Shown piece by piece: positions 34,765 through 44,667 of a stretch of 64,000 bases of DNA (position 1 is its first letter; each line of letters begins with the position of its first letter). A model generated the notes under the pieces. The model saw only the letters and a list, made by a program, of their open reading frames with translations. It did no database searches and was not told the DNA's origin. A program made the translations under genes and the position numbers. Source of the DNA: JANMDU01 sp031418715 (GTDB lineage Bacteria > Pseudomonadota > Gammaproteobacteria > Burkholderiales > Burkholderiaceae_C); NCBI GenBank assembly GCA_031418715.1, contig JANOJL010000030.1, positions 62,001-126,000 on the forward strand, given 5' to 3'.

Positions 34765-35937
34765 ATGCAAGTTGTAGAACGCACCCCTACCCTCCAAACC
34801 AAACTCCCCGCTGTCGGCACAACGATCTTCACGGTGATGTCTCAGCTCGCCGCTGAGAAAAAAGCCGTGAATCTCGGTCAAGGTTTTCCTGATTTTGAGT
34901 GTGATCCGGTTTTGGTGAATGCTGTGACGAACGCGATGCAAAGCGGTCACAACCAGTATCCGCCAATGGCTGGCATTCCTTCGCTGCGCCAAGCGATTGC
35001 TACTAAAATAGAAGCACTCCACGCCCGGAAATACTCGGCAGATAGCGAAATCACCATCACAGCCGGAGCAACGCAAGGCATCATCACCATCATCTTGGCT
35101 ACTGTAAGACCGGGTGATGAAGTGATCGTCTTGGAGCCTTGCTACGACAGCTATGTGCCCAATATCGAGCTAGCTGGCGGCGTTCCTGTCAGAGTGCCGC
35201 TCACGCCACACACCTTCCGCCCTGACTTTGAGAAGATCAGCGCCGCGATCACGCCGCGCACCCGCGCCATCCTCATCAACAGCCCGCACAATCCCAGCGC
35301 CACGATCTGGAGCGAAGCCGACATGCTGCGCTTGCAAGAGATCCTCGCGCCCACGGATATCTTGCTGATCAGCGATGAGGTTTACGAGCACATGGTGTTC
35401 GACGGCCAGCAACACCAAAGCGCCACCCGCTTCCCAGGCCTAGCCGCCCGCGCATTCATCGTCAGCAGCTTCGGCAAAACCTATCATGTGACGGGTTGGA
35501 AAGTGGGCTACGTGGCCGCGCCAGCGAGCATGACGGCGGAATTTCGCAAAGTGCATCAGTTCAATGTGTTCACAGTCAACACCCCGGTGCAACACGCCCT
35601 CGCCGCCTACATGGCCAGCCCTGCGCCCTATCTAGAGCTGCCCGCCTTCTACCAACGAAAGCGCGATCTGTTTCTAGAAGGCATCCGCAAGACCCGCCTC
35701 AAACCCCTGCTCACGCAGGGCAGCTATTTCCAATGCGTTGATATCAGCGCCATCAGCGCCATCAGCGACCTGAGCGAAGCCGATTTCTGCAAATGGCTCA
35801 CCACAGAAATCGGCGTGGCGGCAATTCCGCTTTCCGCTTTCTACGGCAACGGCTTTGACCAGCGCGTGGTGCGCTTTTGCTTTGCGAAGAAGGATGAGAC
35901 CTTGCTACTCGCGTTGGAGCGCCTAGCCAAGCTGTAA
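34765..35937 (+). CDS. PLP-dependent aminotransferase, methionine aminotransferase-like (class I/II)
   Basis: 390 residues. Fold type I landmarks: VNLGQGFPDFECDP, ITAGATQGI, INSPHNPSATIW, LLISDEVYEHMVF and the PLP lysine in SSFGKTYHVTGWKVGY. The QGFPDF start is typical of the YbdL/kynurenine aminotransferase group, with methionine and related amino acids as donors; exact substrate not certain. It follows the CysB-like gene and may share its transcript, which would fit sulfur metabolism. The start at ATG 34765 replaces an upstream TTG at 34759. Confidence 0.88.
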   Translation: MQVVERTPTLQTKLPAVGTTIFTVMSQLAAEKKAVNLGQGFPDFECDPVLVNAVTNAMQSGHNQYPPMAGIPSLRQAIATKIEALHARKYSADSEITITAGATQGIITIILATVRPGDEVIVLEPCYDSYVPNIELAGGVPVRVPLTPHTFRPDFEKISAAITPRTRAILINSPHNPSATIWSEADMLRLQEILAPTDILLISDEVYEHMVFDGQQHQSATRFPGLAARAFIVSSFGKTYHVTGWKVGYVAAPASMTAEFRKVHQFNVFTVNTPVQHALAAYMASPAPYLELPAFYQRKRDLFLEGIRKTRLKPLLTQGSYFQCVDISAISAISDLSEADFCKWLTTEIGVAAIPLSAFYGNGFDQRVVRFCFAKKDETLLLALERLAKL

Positions 35938-35942
35938 GTAAC

Positions 35943-35998
35943 GCTACATAAATAATAGCACCTCGCGCATACTCTATAACGGCAAAGTGCCAATTTTG
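35943..35998 (+). repeat. Dispersed palindromic repeat, copy 10 (intergenic)
   Basis: GCTACATAAATAATAGCA, then CCTCGCGCATACTCTATAAC, then GGCAAAGTGCCAATTTTGG. It lies between the convergent aminotransferase and oxoprolinase genes and could serve as a shared terminator hairpin. Confidence 0.7.
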
Positions 35999-36007
35999 GT
36001 TATAAAA

Positions 36008-39000
36008 CTAGGCTAGGCCAAAGCCCCCGCCACCGGGCGTGTGAATCTCAAACACATCGCCCACTTGCATTTGTGCACTGCCAATATGGCCAAGCTCTTC
36101 GATGCTGCCATCGCTGCGCACCACGCGGTTCAAGCCTGTGGCGCCCGGCTTGCCGCCGTTCATGCCGAAGGCGGGATGAATGCGGCCGTTGCTCAAAATG
36201 CTGGCGGTCATGGCCTCGTTGAATTTCACGCGGCGGATACCGCCGTTGCCGCCAATGAACTCTCCTGCGCCGCCTGAGCCCCTACGGATTTCATAGCTTT
36301 CTAGGCGCACGGGGAAGCGGAATTCCAGCACTTCAGGGTCGGTGAGGCGCGAGTTGGTCATATGCGTTTGCACGACACTGGTGCCGTTGAAGCCGCCAAT
36401 CAACTGACCGTTGGCATCAAACAAGCCGCCTGCACCACTGCCACCCGAAATGGTTTCGTAATACTGGTGCTTCTCGTTGCCGAAGGTGAAGTTGTTCATC
36501 GTCGGCTGGCTGCCTGCCATCAAGCCGAGCGCGCCATACAGCGCATTGGTGATGCAGGTAGAGGTCTCGACATTGCCTGCGACCACAGAAGCTGGCGGGT
36601 TCGGATTCAGCATGCAGCCCGCAGGAATCGTCACCGTCAGAGGCTTCAAGCATCCCGCATTGAGAGGAATATCATCGTCCACCAAGGTGCGAAACACGTA
36701 GAGCACAGCGGCCATGCAGACGGCTTTGGGGGCATTGAAGTTGTTGACCTGTTGCACCGATGTGCCGGTGAAATCAATCGCTGCGCTGCGATTTTTCCCG
36801 TCAACTCGAATCGACACTTTGATTTGTGCGCCATTGTCTAAAGGCAAGGTGAACGAGCTGTCTTTCAGGCGTGAAGAAAGCGTGACCAAGGCGCGGCGCA
36901 CCGATTCTTCCGCGTTATCCTGCACATGTCCCATGTAAGCCTGCACCACATCCAAGCCAAAGTGCTCAACCATCTTGCGCAGCTCTTGCACGCCTTTTTC
37001 ATTGGCTGCAATCTGCGCCTTGAGATCCGCCATGTTTTGATAGGGATTGCGCGAAGGATATTCGCCGCTTTCAAGCAGTGCGATGATTTCTTTCTCGCGC
37101 AACACACCACGCTCGACCAGCAAGAAATTATTGATCTGCACGCCCTCTTCTTCAATGCGCGTGGAAAACGGCGGCATGGAGCCGGGTGTAGTGCCGCCAA
37201 TATCGGCTTGGTGGCCGCGTGAGCCGACATAGAACAGTGGTGACTTGGATTCGCCGACATACACCGGCGTGATTACCGTCACATCCGGCAAATGCGTACC
37301 GCCGTGATACGGATCATTCAATACATACACATTGCCCGGCTGCATCGTGTTGCGGTTCTCGTTCACCACCGTTTTGATGCTCTCGCCCATCGAGCCCAGA
37401 TGCACGGGCATGTGTGGCGCATTGGCAATCAGGTTGCCTTCCGCATCGAATAAGGCGCAAGAAAAATCCAGGCGCTCTTTGATATTCACCGAGTAAGCGG
37501 TGTTTTGTAATTGCAAACCCATTTGCTCGGCGATGTTCATGAAGAGGTTGTTGAAAACCTCAAGCAAGACGGGGTCAACCGTTGTTCCTACTGCAAATTT
37601 GATAGCACGCTGTGCACGTCTTTCAAGGACAAGATGGTCTAAAGCCGTAAGATTTGCTTCCCAACCAGGCTCCACAATCGTGGTGGCATTTTTCTCGGCA
37701 ATGATCGCTGGGCCTGGTACGACATCGCCCGGCTGCATGTCTTCACGCACCACAAGCGCCGCTTCATGCCACTGGCCGCCGGAGAACATTTTTACCATCT
37801 CACGCGAAGGCACAGCGCGCGGCTCGTGTAAGGCATGGCGCTTCTCAGCGGGCGCATCACCACTGATCACGGCTTCTACTGACACTGCCTCGACCACAAA
37901 AGCCTTGCCTTGCATGAGAAATGCAAAGCGCTGCTTGTAGGCCTTTTCAAACGCAGCTTCAATGCTCGCCAAATCACCGAAGGGAACGACTAATGCCGTA
38001 TCTGTGCCTTGATACTTCACATGCACCCTGCGATGCACCTGCACAGCGCCAGAACCCATGTCTTGGCTTTGCAGCTCAGCGCTTGCCGCTTGCGCCAATG
38101 CATCAAGCTTGGCAGACACCTCAGCCAACGCTTTCTCTGCCAATAGCAATTCCACCGCTTGCTCACGGATCACGCTCTGATCAGCCAAACCCATCCCATA
38201 CGCCGAGAGCACGCCCGCATATGGATGCACAAACACTCGCGTCATGCCCAGTGCATCTGCCACAAGGCAAGCATGCTGCCCACCCGCGCCGCCAAAGCAT
38301 TGCAGGGTATAGCGCGTCACGTCATAGCCGCGCGCCACAGAAATTTTCTTGATCGCATTGGCCATCTGCTGCACTGCGATGTTGATAAAACCTTCCGCCA
38401 CCGACTCAGCGGAGCGCCCCACTCGGCCTGCAATCTCGTTAAACTTTTCTAAAACAGCTTCATAGCTCAGCGCTTCATTCGCGGCAGCGCCAAACACTTT
38501 CGGGAAATGGCGCGGCTGAATCTTGCCCACCATCACGTTTGCATCCGTCACAGCCAGAGGCCCGCCGCGCCGATAGCTCGCAGGCCCCGGATTCGCGCCT
38601 GCGCTCTGCGGACCCACGCGAAAGCGCGAGCCATCAAATTCCAAAATCGAGCCGCCGCCCGCAGCAACCGTATGAATGCTCATCATAGGCGCACGCATGC
38701 GCACACCCGCCACCTGCGTTTCGAACTCGCGCTCAAACTCTCCCGCATAGTGGCTCACGTCGGTGGATGTGCCGCCCATATCAAAGCCGATCACTTTGTC
38801 AAAATCAGCAATCTTCGCAGTCTGCGCCATGCCTACAATACCCCCCGCCGGCCCCGACAAAATCGCATCCTTGCCTTGGAAAGCTCGCGCATCCGTCAAG
38901 CCGCCAGAAGACTGCATGAAGAACAGTTTCACGCCCGGCAGCTCAGCTGCCACCTGGCTCACATAGCGGCTCAAAATCGGAGAAAGATAAGCATCCACCA

Positions 39001-39643
39001 CCGTGGTGTCTCCCCGACTGACAAACTTCATCATCGGCGACACTTTGTGGCTCACGCTGATCTGCGGAAAACCCACTTCACGTGCGATACGCTCGGCTGC
39101 CAACTCATGCGCTGTATATCGGTAGCCATGCATGAATACGATGGAAACCGAGCGCAGCCCTGATGAATACTGCGCAAGTAGCTCACTTTTCAATAGCGCT
39201 TCATCCAAGACTTGCAAAATACTGCCATCCGCACCCACGCGCTCATTCGCCTCAACGACCGCACTGTAAAGCAGCTCGGGCAAAACAATATTTCGGTCAA
39301 ACAGACGCGGACGATTTTGATACGCAATACGCAGCGCGTCACGAAAGCCGCGCGTCGTTACTAAAAGCGTGGGCTCACCTTTGCGCTCTAGGAGCGCATT
39401 GGTGGCCACTGTGGTGCCCATCTTCACGCACTCCACCAACTCAGCCCTTACCAACTCGCCCGGCTTCAGCCCTAAAAGATGACGAATGCCAGCCACTGCA
39501 GCATCTTTGTATTGCTCGGGATTTTCAGACAGCAACTTATGTGTCACCAATGAGCCATCGGGGCGCTTAGCCACGATATCGGTGAATGTGCCACCACGGT
39601 CAATCCAAAATTGCCAGCGAGAGAGTGTCGGGTTTGAGTTCAT
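36008..39643 (-). CDS. 5-oxoprolinase-like (HyuA-HyuB fused) ATP-dependent hydrolase
   Basis: 1211 residues. The N-terminal HyuA part has DRGGTFTDIVAKR and the second glycine-rich loop IGFDMGGTSTDVS; the C-terminal HyuB part begins near residue 690 (FAVGTTVDPVLLEVFNNLF) and holds DPYHGGTHLPDVT and GSRGHQADIGG. Fused proteins of this length are mostly 5-oxoprolinases that open pyroglutamate to glutamate with ATP, though hydantoinases share the fold. The context (a D-glutamate-cyclase-family gene and TRAP uptake) supports oxoproline. It is at the downstream end of the minus-strand TRAP locus, 21 bases after a DctP gene. Confidence 0.88.
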   Translation of the reverse strand: MNSNPTLSRWQFWIDRGGTFTDIVAKRPDGSLVTHKLLSENPEQYKDAAVAGIRHLLGLKPGELVRAELVECVKMGTTVATNALLERKGEPTLLVTTRGFRDALRIAYQNRPRLFDRNIVLPELLYSAVVEANERVGADGSILQVLDEALLKSELLAQYSSGLRSVSIVFMHGYRYTAHELAAERIAREVGFPQISVSHKVSPMMKFVSRGDTTVVDAYLSPILSRYVSQVAAELPGVKLFFMQSSGGLTDARAFQGKDAILSGPAGGIVGMAQTAKIADFDKVIGFDMGGTSTDVSHYAGEFEREFETQVAGVRMRAPMMSIHTVAAGGGSILEFDGSRFRVGPQSAGANPGPASYRRGGPLAVTDANVMVGKIQPRHFPKVFGAAANEALSYEAVLEKFNEIAGRVGRSAESVAEGFINIAVQQMANAIKKISVARGYDVTRYTLQCFGGAGGQHACLVADALGMTRVFVHPYAGVLSAYGMGLADQSVIREQAVELLLAEKALAEVSAKLDALAQAASAELQSQDMGSGAVQVHRRVHVKYQGTDTALVVPFGDLASIEAAFEKAYKQRFAFLMQGKAFVVEAVSVEAVISGDAPAEKRHALHEPRAVPSREMVKMFSGGQWHEAALVVREDMQPGDVVPGPAIIAEKNATTIVEPGWEANLTALDHLVLERRAQRAIKFAVGTTVDPVLLEVFNNLFMNIAEQMGLQLQNTAYSVNIKERLDFSCALFDAEGNLIANAPHMPVHLGSMGESIKTVVNENRNTMQPGNVYVLNDPYHGGTHLPDVTVITPVYVGESKSPLFYVGSRGHQADIGGTTPGSMPPFSTRIEEEGVQINNFLLVERGVLREKEIIALLESGEYPSRNPYQNMADLKAQIAANEKGVQELRKMVEHFGLDVVQAYMGHVQDNAEESVRRALVTLSSRLKDSSFTLPLDNGAQIKVSIRVDGKNRSAAIDFTGTSVQQVNNFNAPKAVCMAAVLYVFRTLVDDDIPLNAGCLKPLTVTIPAGCMLNPNPPASVVAGNVETSTCITNALYGALGLMAGSQPTMNNFTFGNEKHQYYETISGGSGAGGLFDANGQLIGGFNGTSVVQTHMTNSRLTDPEVLEFRFPVRLESYEIRRGSGGAGEFIGGNGGIRRVKFNEAMTASILSNGRIHPAFGMNGGKPGATGLNRVVRSDGSIEELGHIGSAQMQVGDVFEIHTPGGGGFGLA

Positions 39644-39664
39644 GAGGTCTTTGGTGTGAAGCGA

Positions 39665-40699
39665 TTATTTTGACGCGCTTTGCGCATACTGGGGCGCGGA
39701 AATACCGTCAAAGTAGTAAGGTGTGAAGATCGCCGTGGCATCTTGGCCCACGCTGGAGACCCATTCGCGTGAGAATTTTTCGCCCAAGCGCTTGAAGGCC
39801 GATTCAATCTCACGCGGCATGCGCTCGATTTTCACGCCGTTGGCTCTTAGTTCTTCCGTTGAATCTGTGGCGGCCTTTTGGCTCAGTTGCCAGCCGCGTT
39901 GCTCCGCTTGCGCAGCCATTTCAACGACCACCTTTTGCGTGGCCATCGGCAAAGCATTGAAAGCCTTGGCGTTCACATACACAATGTTTTTAGGAAACCA
40001 AGCATTGATCTCATAGTAATACTTGATATCGCCCCAGACTTTGTTTTCAGCGCCCGTCACAGCAGAAGTGATCATGCTGTCCATGCGTCCATCTTTGAGC
40101 GCCTTGCCCACTTCAACCATCGGTACATCCACCCCTTTCGCGCCCAGCAGCTCAGCAATGCGCTGCGTTGACGGGTTGTAGGTGCGCATCGTTGTGCCCT
40201 TGAAATCTTGCATGGTGGAAATCGGCTTCTTGCTATGCAGGCCTTGGGGTGGCCAAGGCACTGCGTACAAAACTTTCAAGCCGCGCTGAGAAAAAGCTTT
40301 CTCGGTCGGCGCGCGCTGCACCTTCCAAAGCCGCATGGCATCGGCATAACTACCCACCACAAACGGCACAGAATCTGCGCCACTCGTGGGAAAGTCTTTC
40401 GTTAAGCCACTCATGATGGACTCACCCACCTGCACTTTGTCTGCTTCAACTGCAGCACGGATTTCAGGTAGCTTAACCAAGCTGCTGTTCGGATGGATCT
40501 CTATCTGCAGCTGGCCTAACGAAGCCAATTTCACCTCTTCCGCAAATTGCACCAAGTTGCGGCCATGAAAACTCTCCGCTCGATAACCCGTTGCGAGCTT
40601 CCATGTGGCTGGCTTAGCAGCCACCGAAGAGTTGATTAGCGAATTTTGGGCATAGCTCAGCCCGGCCGCGCAAAAGGCGGCAATCACGAGGAGTTTCAT
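39665..40699 (-). CDS. TRAP transporter solute-binding protein (DctP family), copy 1
   Basis: 344 residues with a signal peptide (FCAAGLSYA-Q) and the DctP pattern WKLATGYRAESFHGRNLVQFAEEV, VPFVVGSYADAM, VPWPPQGLHSKKPI and GTTMRTYNPS. It binds an organic acid in the periplasm for the TRAP membrane pair encoded upstream. The gene order oxoprolinase, this protein, DctM, DctQ, second DctP suggests one operon. An AAGGA ribosome site lies upstream. Confidence 0.9.
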   Translation of the reverse strand: MKLLVIAAFCAAGLSYAQNSLINSSVAAKPATWKLATGYRAESFHGRNLVQFAEEVKLASLGQLQIEIHPNSSLVKLPEIRAAVEADKVQVGESIMSGLTKDFPTSGADSVPFVVGSYADAMRLWKVQRAPTEKAFSQRGLKVLYAVPWPPQGLHSKKPISTMQDFKGTTMRTYNPSTQRIAELLGAKGVDVPMVEVGKALKDGRMDSMITSAVTGAENKVWGDIKYYYEINAWFPKNIVYVNAKAFNALPMATQKVVVEMAAQAEQRGWQLSQKAATDSTEELRANGVKIERMPREIESAFKRLGEKFSREWVSSVGQDATAIFTPYYFDGISAPQYAQSASK

Positions 40700-40782
40700 A
40701 CGAGTTCCTTAAGGAGGAGGTGAAGGAAAAGAATTGCCGACGGCCCGCCTCCCGCAGGTCGGCATGAAAGCCAAGGTGCTGC

Positions 40783-42093
40783 TCATTTGGCAGCTCCCAT
40801 CAACAAATCCGGCACGATCGTGACGATTTGCGGAAACAAAGTAATGAGCACAATACACACCACCATGCAACAAAAGAACGGAATCGCAGCCTTGGCAATC
40901 AGGTTGCTGTCTTTGCCCGTCATATTTTGTAAAACAAACAAGTTAAAGCCCACGGGTGGCGTGACTTCAGCAATCTCAACCAGCAAGATCACAAAGATGC
41001 CAAACCAAATCAGATCAAAACCTGCTTTTTGAACCATCGGCATCACCACCGCAGCGGTGAGCACAATCATGCTTATGCCATCCAGCGCCGTGCCCAGCAC
41101 CAAATACACAACGACTAAGCAGCCAATCAGCGCGTAGGGAGACAAATTCATGGCATTGACCCATTCGGCCAATTCGCGTGGGATACCTGTGAACGCCATG
41201 GTTTTGGTGAGGAAGGCTGCGCCAGCCAAAATAAACATGATCATGCAGCTGGTGCGCGCTGAGCCCATCAGGCCTTCGGTGAAATTCTCCCAAGTGAGCG
41301 AGCGGCTCATCACGGCTAAGGTCAGAGCACCCACCACACCATATGCTGCGCATTCTGTTGCAGTCGCCCAGCCTGCAATCAGCGACCAGCAAATGAAAAC
41401 GATCAGCAAAGCGCATGGGATCAGATTTCTTGACAAACGCAGTTTCTCCATGAAGCTCACTGCTGGCTCAGCAGCTGGCATCAAATGCTTGTTGCGGATA
41501 GACCACCAAGCGATATAGCCTGAGAAGAGCGACATCAAGAGCAAGCCTGGCAGAAAGCCGGCCAAGAAAATACGGATGATCGACGCATCGGCAGCCACGG
41601 CATACACCACCATCGTGATAGAAGGCGGAATCAAAATGCCAAGCGTGCCTGCTGCAGCGAGTGAACCCAGCGTGATGGTTTCGTTGTAGCCGCGCTTTTT
41701 CAACTCAGGCAGGGAGACTTTTGCAATCGTGGCGCATGTAGCAGCAGACGAACCAGACACCGAGCCAAAAATACCGCAACCCAAGATCGTGGTGTGAAAC
41801 AAACGACCGGGCACACGCCCTAACCAAGGCGCAAGCCCCGTGAACATTTCCTCACTGAGCTTGGTTCGAAAGAGAATCTCGCCCATCCAAATAAAGAGCG
41901 GAAGCGCAGCCAACTCCCAGCTGGCATTGCTCTCCCAAAATGCAGAAAACAGATTCAACCCAGGCTGAGTGTTAGTGAAGAAAGCTTGCCCTACCCAACC
42001 GCAAATAGCCAGCGTCATGGCAATCCAAACACCGCCCGAGAGCAGCATCAACATCAAAATTAACAGAAAAGCGCCAATGCCTAAGATATCCAT
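40783..42093 (-). CDS. dctM: TRAP transporter large membrane subunit (DctM)
   Basis: 436 residues with about 12 transmembrane stretches. DctM landmarks include FLILMLMLLSGGVWIAM, VSGSSAATCATIAKVSLPELKKRG, LGILIPPSITMVVYAV and FLAGFLPGLLL. It forms the ion-coupled channel with the small subunit encoded 24 bases upstream. The start is at ATG 42093. Confidence 0.93.
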   Translation of the reverse strand: MDILGIGAFLLILMLMLLSGGVWIAMTLAICGWVGQAFFTNTQPGLNLFSAFWESNASWELAALPLFIWMGEILFRTKLSEEMFTGLAPWLGRVPGRLFHTTILGCGIFGSVSGSSAATCATIAKVSLPELKKRGYNETITLGSLAAAGTLGILIPPSITMVVYAVAADASIIRIFLAGFLPGLLLMSLFSGYIAWWSIRNKHLMPAAEPAVSFMEKLRLSRNLIPCALLIVFICWSLIAGWATATECAAYGVVGALTLAVMSRSLTWENFTEGLMGSARTSCMIMFILAGAAFLTKTMAFTGIPRELAEWVNAMNLSPYALIGCLVVVYLVLGTALDGISMIVLTAAVVMPMVQKAGFDLIWFGIFVILLVEIAEVTPPVGFNLFVLQNMTGKDSNLIAKAAIPFFCCMVVCIVLITLFPQIVTIVPDLLMGAAK

Positions 42094-42117
42094 GATTCTT
42101 CTTTCAATTTTTTTGTG

Positions 42118-42711
42118 TCATACGTCAGAAGAAAAATCGCCTTTGGCATGACGCTCTTGCGCCAGTCGCACAAAGGTAGGCACACCGCCGCGCAAGACGA
42201 TGACGCATTCATCCACCACAGCAATCAGCAACAGGATCGAGCCCACAGCAAAACTCATCTGCGGAATCCAAACAGGCAATGGCAGCAAGCCTTGAGCCAA
42301 TTCATTGAATTCCCAGCTTTGATAAGTGAAGCGGCATGCCCAGAAGGCCAGATACGCCACGGCTACTGCTGCAATCAACAAGCTGATGATTTCAAAGCTG
42401 CGCCGCGTGCTTGGATTCATCTTCTCTAAAAACAGTGTCACCCTCACGAAATCGCCATGTTTGAAGGCATGTGCCATCGTAAGAAAAGCTGCCGCCGCGC
42501 AAAGCCAAGCCACGATGTCGTTCACAGCACCCGTCGCAATACCTATCTCACGCGCCACCGATTGGCCCACCATGAGTGTGCAAATCAATGCAATACACAC
42601 CGCTCCCAAGACTGCTGCGCCAAAATAAATACGCTCTAGCAAGCGCCTGAAAAATGACTCTGGCTGAACGGCTTGCGTTTGCACAGCGGGTGTTGCGGAA
42701 GGGTGTGTCAT
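42118..42711 (-). CDS. dctQ: TRAP transporter small membrane subunit (DctQ)
   Basis: 197 residues with four transmembrane segments (for example AAVLGAVCIALICTLMVGQS and ILLLIAVVDECVIVLRGG) and the DctQ-type middle (LCAAAAFLTMAHAFKHGDFVRVTLF). It pairs with DctM. The gene lies nine bases downstream of the second DctP gene and 24 before DctM. Confidence 0.88.
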   Translation of the reverse strand: MTHPSATPAVQTQAVQPESFFRRLLERIYFGAAVLGAVCIALICTLMVGQSVAREIGIATGAVNDIVAWLCAAAAFLTMAHAFKHGDFVRVTLFLEKMNPSTRRSFEIISLLIAAVAVAYLAFWACRFTYQSWEFNELAQGLLPLPVWIPQMSFAVGSILLLIAVVDECVIVLRGGVPTFVRLAQERHAKGDFSSDV

Positions 42712-42720
42712 CGCGAGGCC

Positions 42721-43692
42721 TTATTTCTTATTAAAGGCTTCAATAATAGCTTTACCGTCGTCGCCGGCCAGCTTGAGCCAATCAGCTGTCATCTGATCGC
42801 CAATCACTTTCAGCTCCTTCTTCAGACCAGCGCTGGTGGTGTCGATCTTCATGCCTTTGGCAGCCAATTCTTTCAAGTATTCATCGTCTTTCTTTTCACT
42901 GGCTGCCCAGCCACGCTGCTCGGCAGCACTTGCTTGGCTCATAACCGCATCTTGCGAAGCTTTGTCCAGCGCATCAAATGATTTCTGATTGACCACCACG
43001 GCATTGCGCGGCAACCAAGCATTCACATCATAAAAATACTTCACGCTTTCATAAAGCTTGCTATCCACACCGCTGGCGCTGGATGTGAGGAAATTGTCCA
43101 CGCCGCCTGTGGCTAGCGCTGCTGGCAGCTCGGCCAATTGAACCGTCACAGGCTGTGCGCCCACGGCGGTTGCAATGTAAGACGTTGCTGGGTTGTAGGC
43201 GCGCATTTTCGTGCCCTTCAAATCTTTCATCGAAGACACAGGCTTAGCGGTATACAAGCCCTGGGGTGGCCATGGCACGGTGTAGAGCAGCTTGATGCCT
43301 TGGGCGGCCAAAGTCTTCACGAGTAAGGCGCGTGAAGCCGTGTCTAGCTTTTTGGATTCGGCGTAGCTGGTCGCCAAGAAAGGGATGGAGTCCACGCCAA
43401 AAACGGGCGCTTCATTGGAAGCTCCAGAGAGAATAAATTCGCCAATTGATGTTTGGCCTGACTGCACAGCGCGTTTGATCTCGTTGGCTTTGAAGAGTGA
43501 TGCGCCTGGATGCACTGTGATCTTCAGTTTGCCTGATGTGGCTTTGTCGACCCCTTCAGAAAATTGCACCAAGTTTTGCACTTGGAAGGTATTGGCGCCA
43601 TAGCCCGAAGGCAAATCCCATTTGGCTTGCGCAAATGCGCCGCCTGTTGCAGCGACTGCTGCGAGGGATATCAATAGTTTCTTCATCATCAT
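42721..43692 (-). CDS. TRAP transporter solute-binding protein (DctP family), copy 2
   Basis: 323 residues with a signal peptide (LLISLAAVAATGGAFA-Q) and the same core as the divergent third copy: AKWDLPSGYGANTFQVQNLV, KLKITVHPGASLFKANEIKRA and VPWPPQGLYTAKPVSSMKDL. The ATG is one of three in a row (43692, 43689, 43686) behind a GGAGAA site, so the exact start is uncertain by up to two residues. It is 14 bases downstream of the DUF1445 gene. Confidence 0.9.
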   Translation of the reverse strand: MMMKKLLISLAAVAATGGAFAQAKWDLPSGYGANTFQVQNLVQFSEGVDKATSGKLKITVHPGASLFKANEIKRAVQSGQTSIGEFILSGASNEAPVFGVDSIPFLATSYAESKKLDTASRALLVKTLAAQGIKLLYTVPWPPQGLYTAKPVSSMKDLKGTKMRAYNPATSYIATAVGAQPVTVQLAELPAALATGGVDNFLTSSASGVDSKLYESVKYFYDVNAWLPRNAVVVNQKSFDALDKASQDAVMSQASAAEQRGWAASEKKDDEYLKELAAKGMKIDTTSAGLKKELKVIGDQMTADWLKLAGDDGKAIIEAFNKK

Positions 43693-43706
43693 CTTCTCCA
43701 TTCAAG

Positions 43707-44507
43707 TTAAAAAGTAGCAAGCTCATGGGTGAGTAAATCGGTGATCAGCATCGCGCCGGGGGCGTGTGTGATGCACAAAGGCGGGCGCGCTTGCGTGATG
43801 GCTGCTTGCGGCGTCACGCCGCAAGCCCAAAACACAGGAATTTCGTCTGCTTGCAGCTGCACAGCATCGCCGTAATCGGGTTTGGATAAATCAGCAATCC
43901 CAATCAGCGCAGGATCGCCCAGATGCACGGGCGCACCATGCACATTGGGAAATCGTGATGTGATCTGGATCGCACGAATCGCGTCGTGAGCTTTGAAAGG
44001 CCGCATCGAGACCACCATCGGCCCATGAAACACACCCGCAGCCTCGGTCGCAATATTCGTGCGATACATCGGCACATTCACGCCTTGATCTGTATGCGCA
44101 ATTCGCAACCCGGCCTCCACCAGTGCTTGCTCAAATGAGAAAGAGCAGCCAATCACGAAAGTCACCAGGTCTTTGCGCCAAAGTGAGCTGATATCCGTCG
44201 GCTCATCCACCAACACGCCCTCGTGCCAAACCCGATAACGCGGCACATCGGTGCAGATGTCTATGTCGTTGCCCAACTTTGGTAACTTGGCCTGGCCCGG
44301 CTCGCTCACTGCCAACAAAGGACAGGGCTTGGGATTGCGCTGGCAATAGCGCAAAAAGTCTTGCGCGTAGGCCTCAGGCAAGATCACCACATTGCCTTGC
44401 ACATAGCCGCTGGCCAAACCGCTGGTGTGCATCGTCCACTCGCCACGACGAATCGCGTATCGCGCATCGGCAGCGGCTGAGCCAGGAGGGAAATCGAGAG
44501 AATTCAC
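43707..44507 (-). CDS. DUF1445-family protein (D-glutamate cyclase-like hydro-lyase)
   Basis: 266 residues of the DUF1445 family, with ARYAIRRGEWTMHTSGLASGYVQGNVVIL, a central IGCSFSFEQALVEAGL and a C-terminal PVFWACGVTPQAAITQARPP. A related eukaryotic enzyme converts D-glutamate to 5-oxo-D-proline, so this protein may make or use oxoproline. In this locus it stands with an oxoprolinase-like enzyme and TRAP uptake genes. Specific reaction is inferred only. The gene begins about 160 bases after the LysR gene on the same strand. Confidence 0.82.
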   Translation of the reverse strand: MNSLDFPPGSAAADARYAIRRGEWTMHTSGLASGYVQGNVVILPEAYAQDFLRYCQRNPKPCPLLAVSEPGQAKLPKLGNDIDICTDVPRYRVWHEGVLVDEPTDISSLWRKDLVTFVIGCSFSFEQALVEAGLRIAHTDQGVNVPMYRTNIATEAAGVFHGPMVVSMRPFKAHDAIRAIQITSRFPNVHGAPVHLGDPALIGIADLSKPDYGDAVQLQADEIPVFWACGVTPQAAITQARPPLCITHAPGAMLITDLLTHELATF

Positions 44508-44667
44508 TTTTATTCCATGAAGTTTTTCAACATGAAACGGATTGTGAAGAGTTCAAATGCTTTTCGCAAACAAAAAATAATTTGCTTAGCTCATCAAAAT
44601 AATTGATGATAAGCCAGAGGAGGGATGAAGGTTAACCCTGATGAAAATTGCCATTCAGCTGCAAATT

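Noticed and set aside
37590..37640. Possible repeat copy in the oxoprolinase gene
   Set aside because: Only the first palindrome arm is similar; the GCGCAGG and ATAACGGG parts are missing, and the peptide fits the enzyme family.
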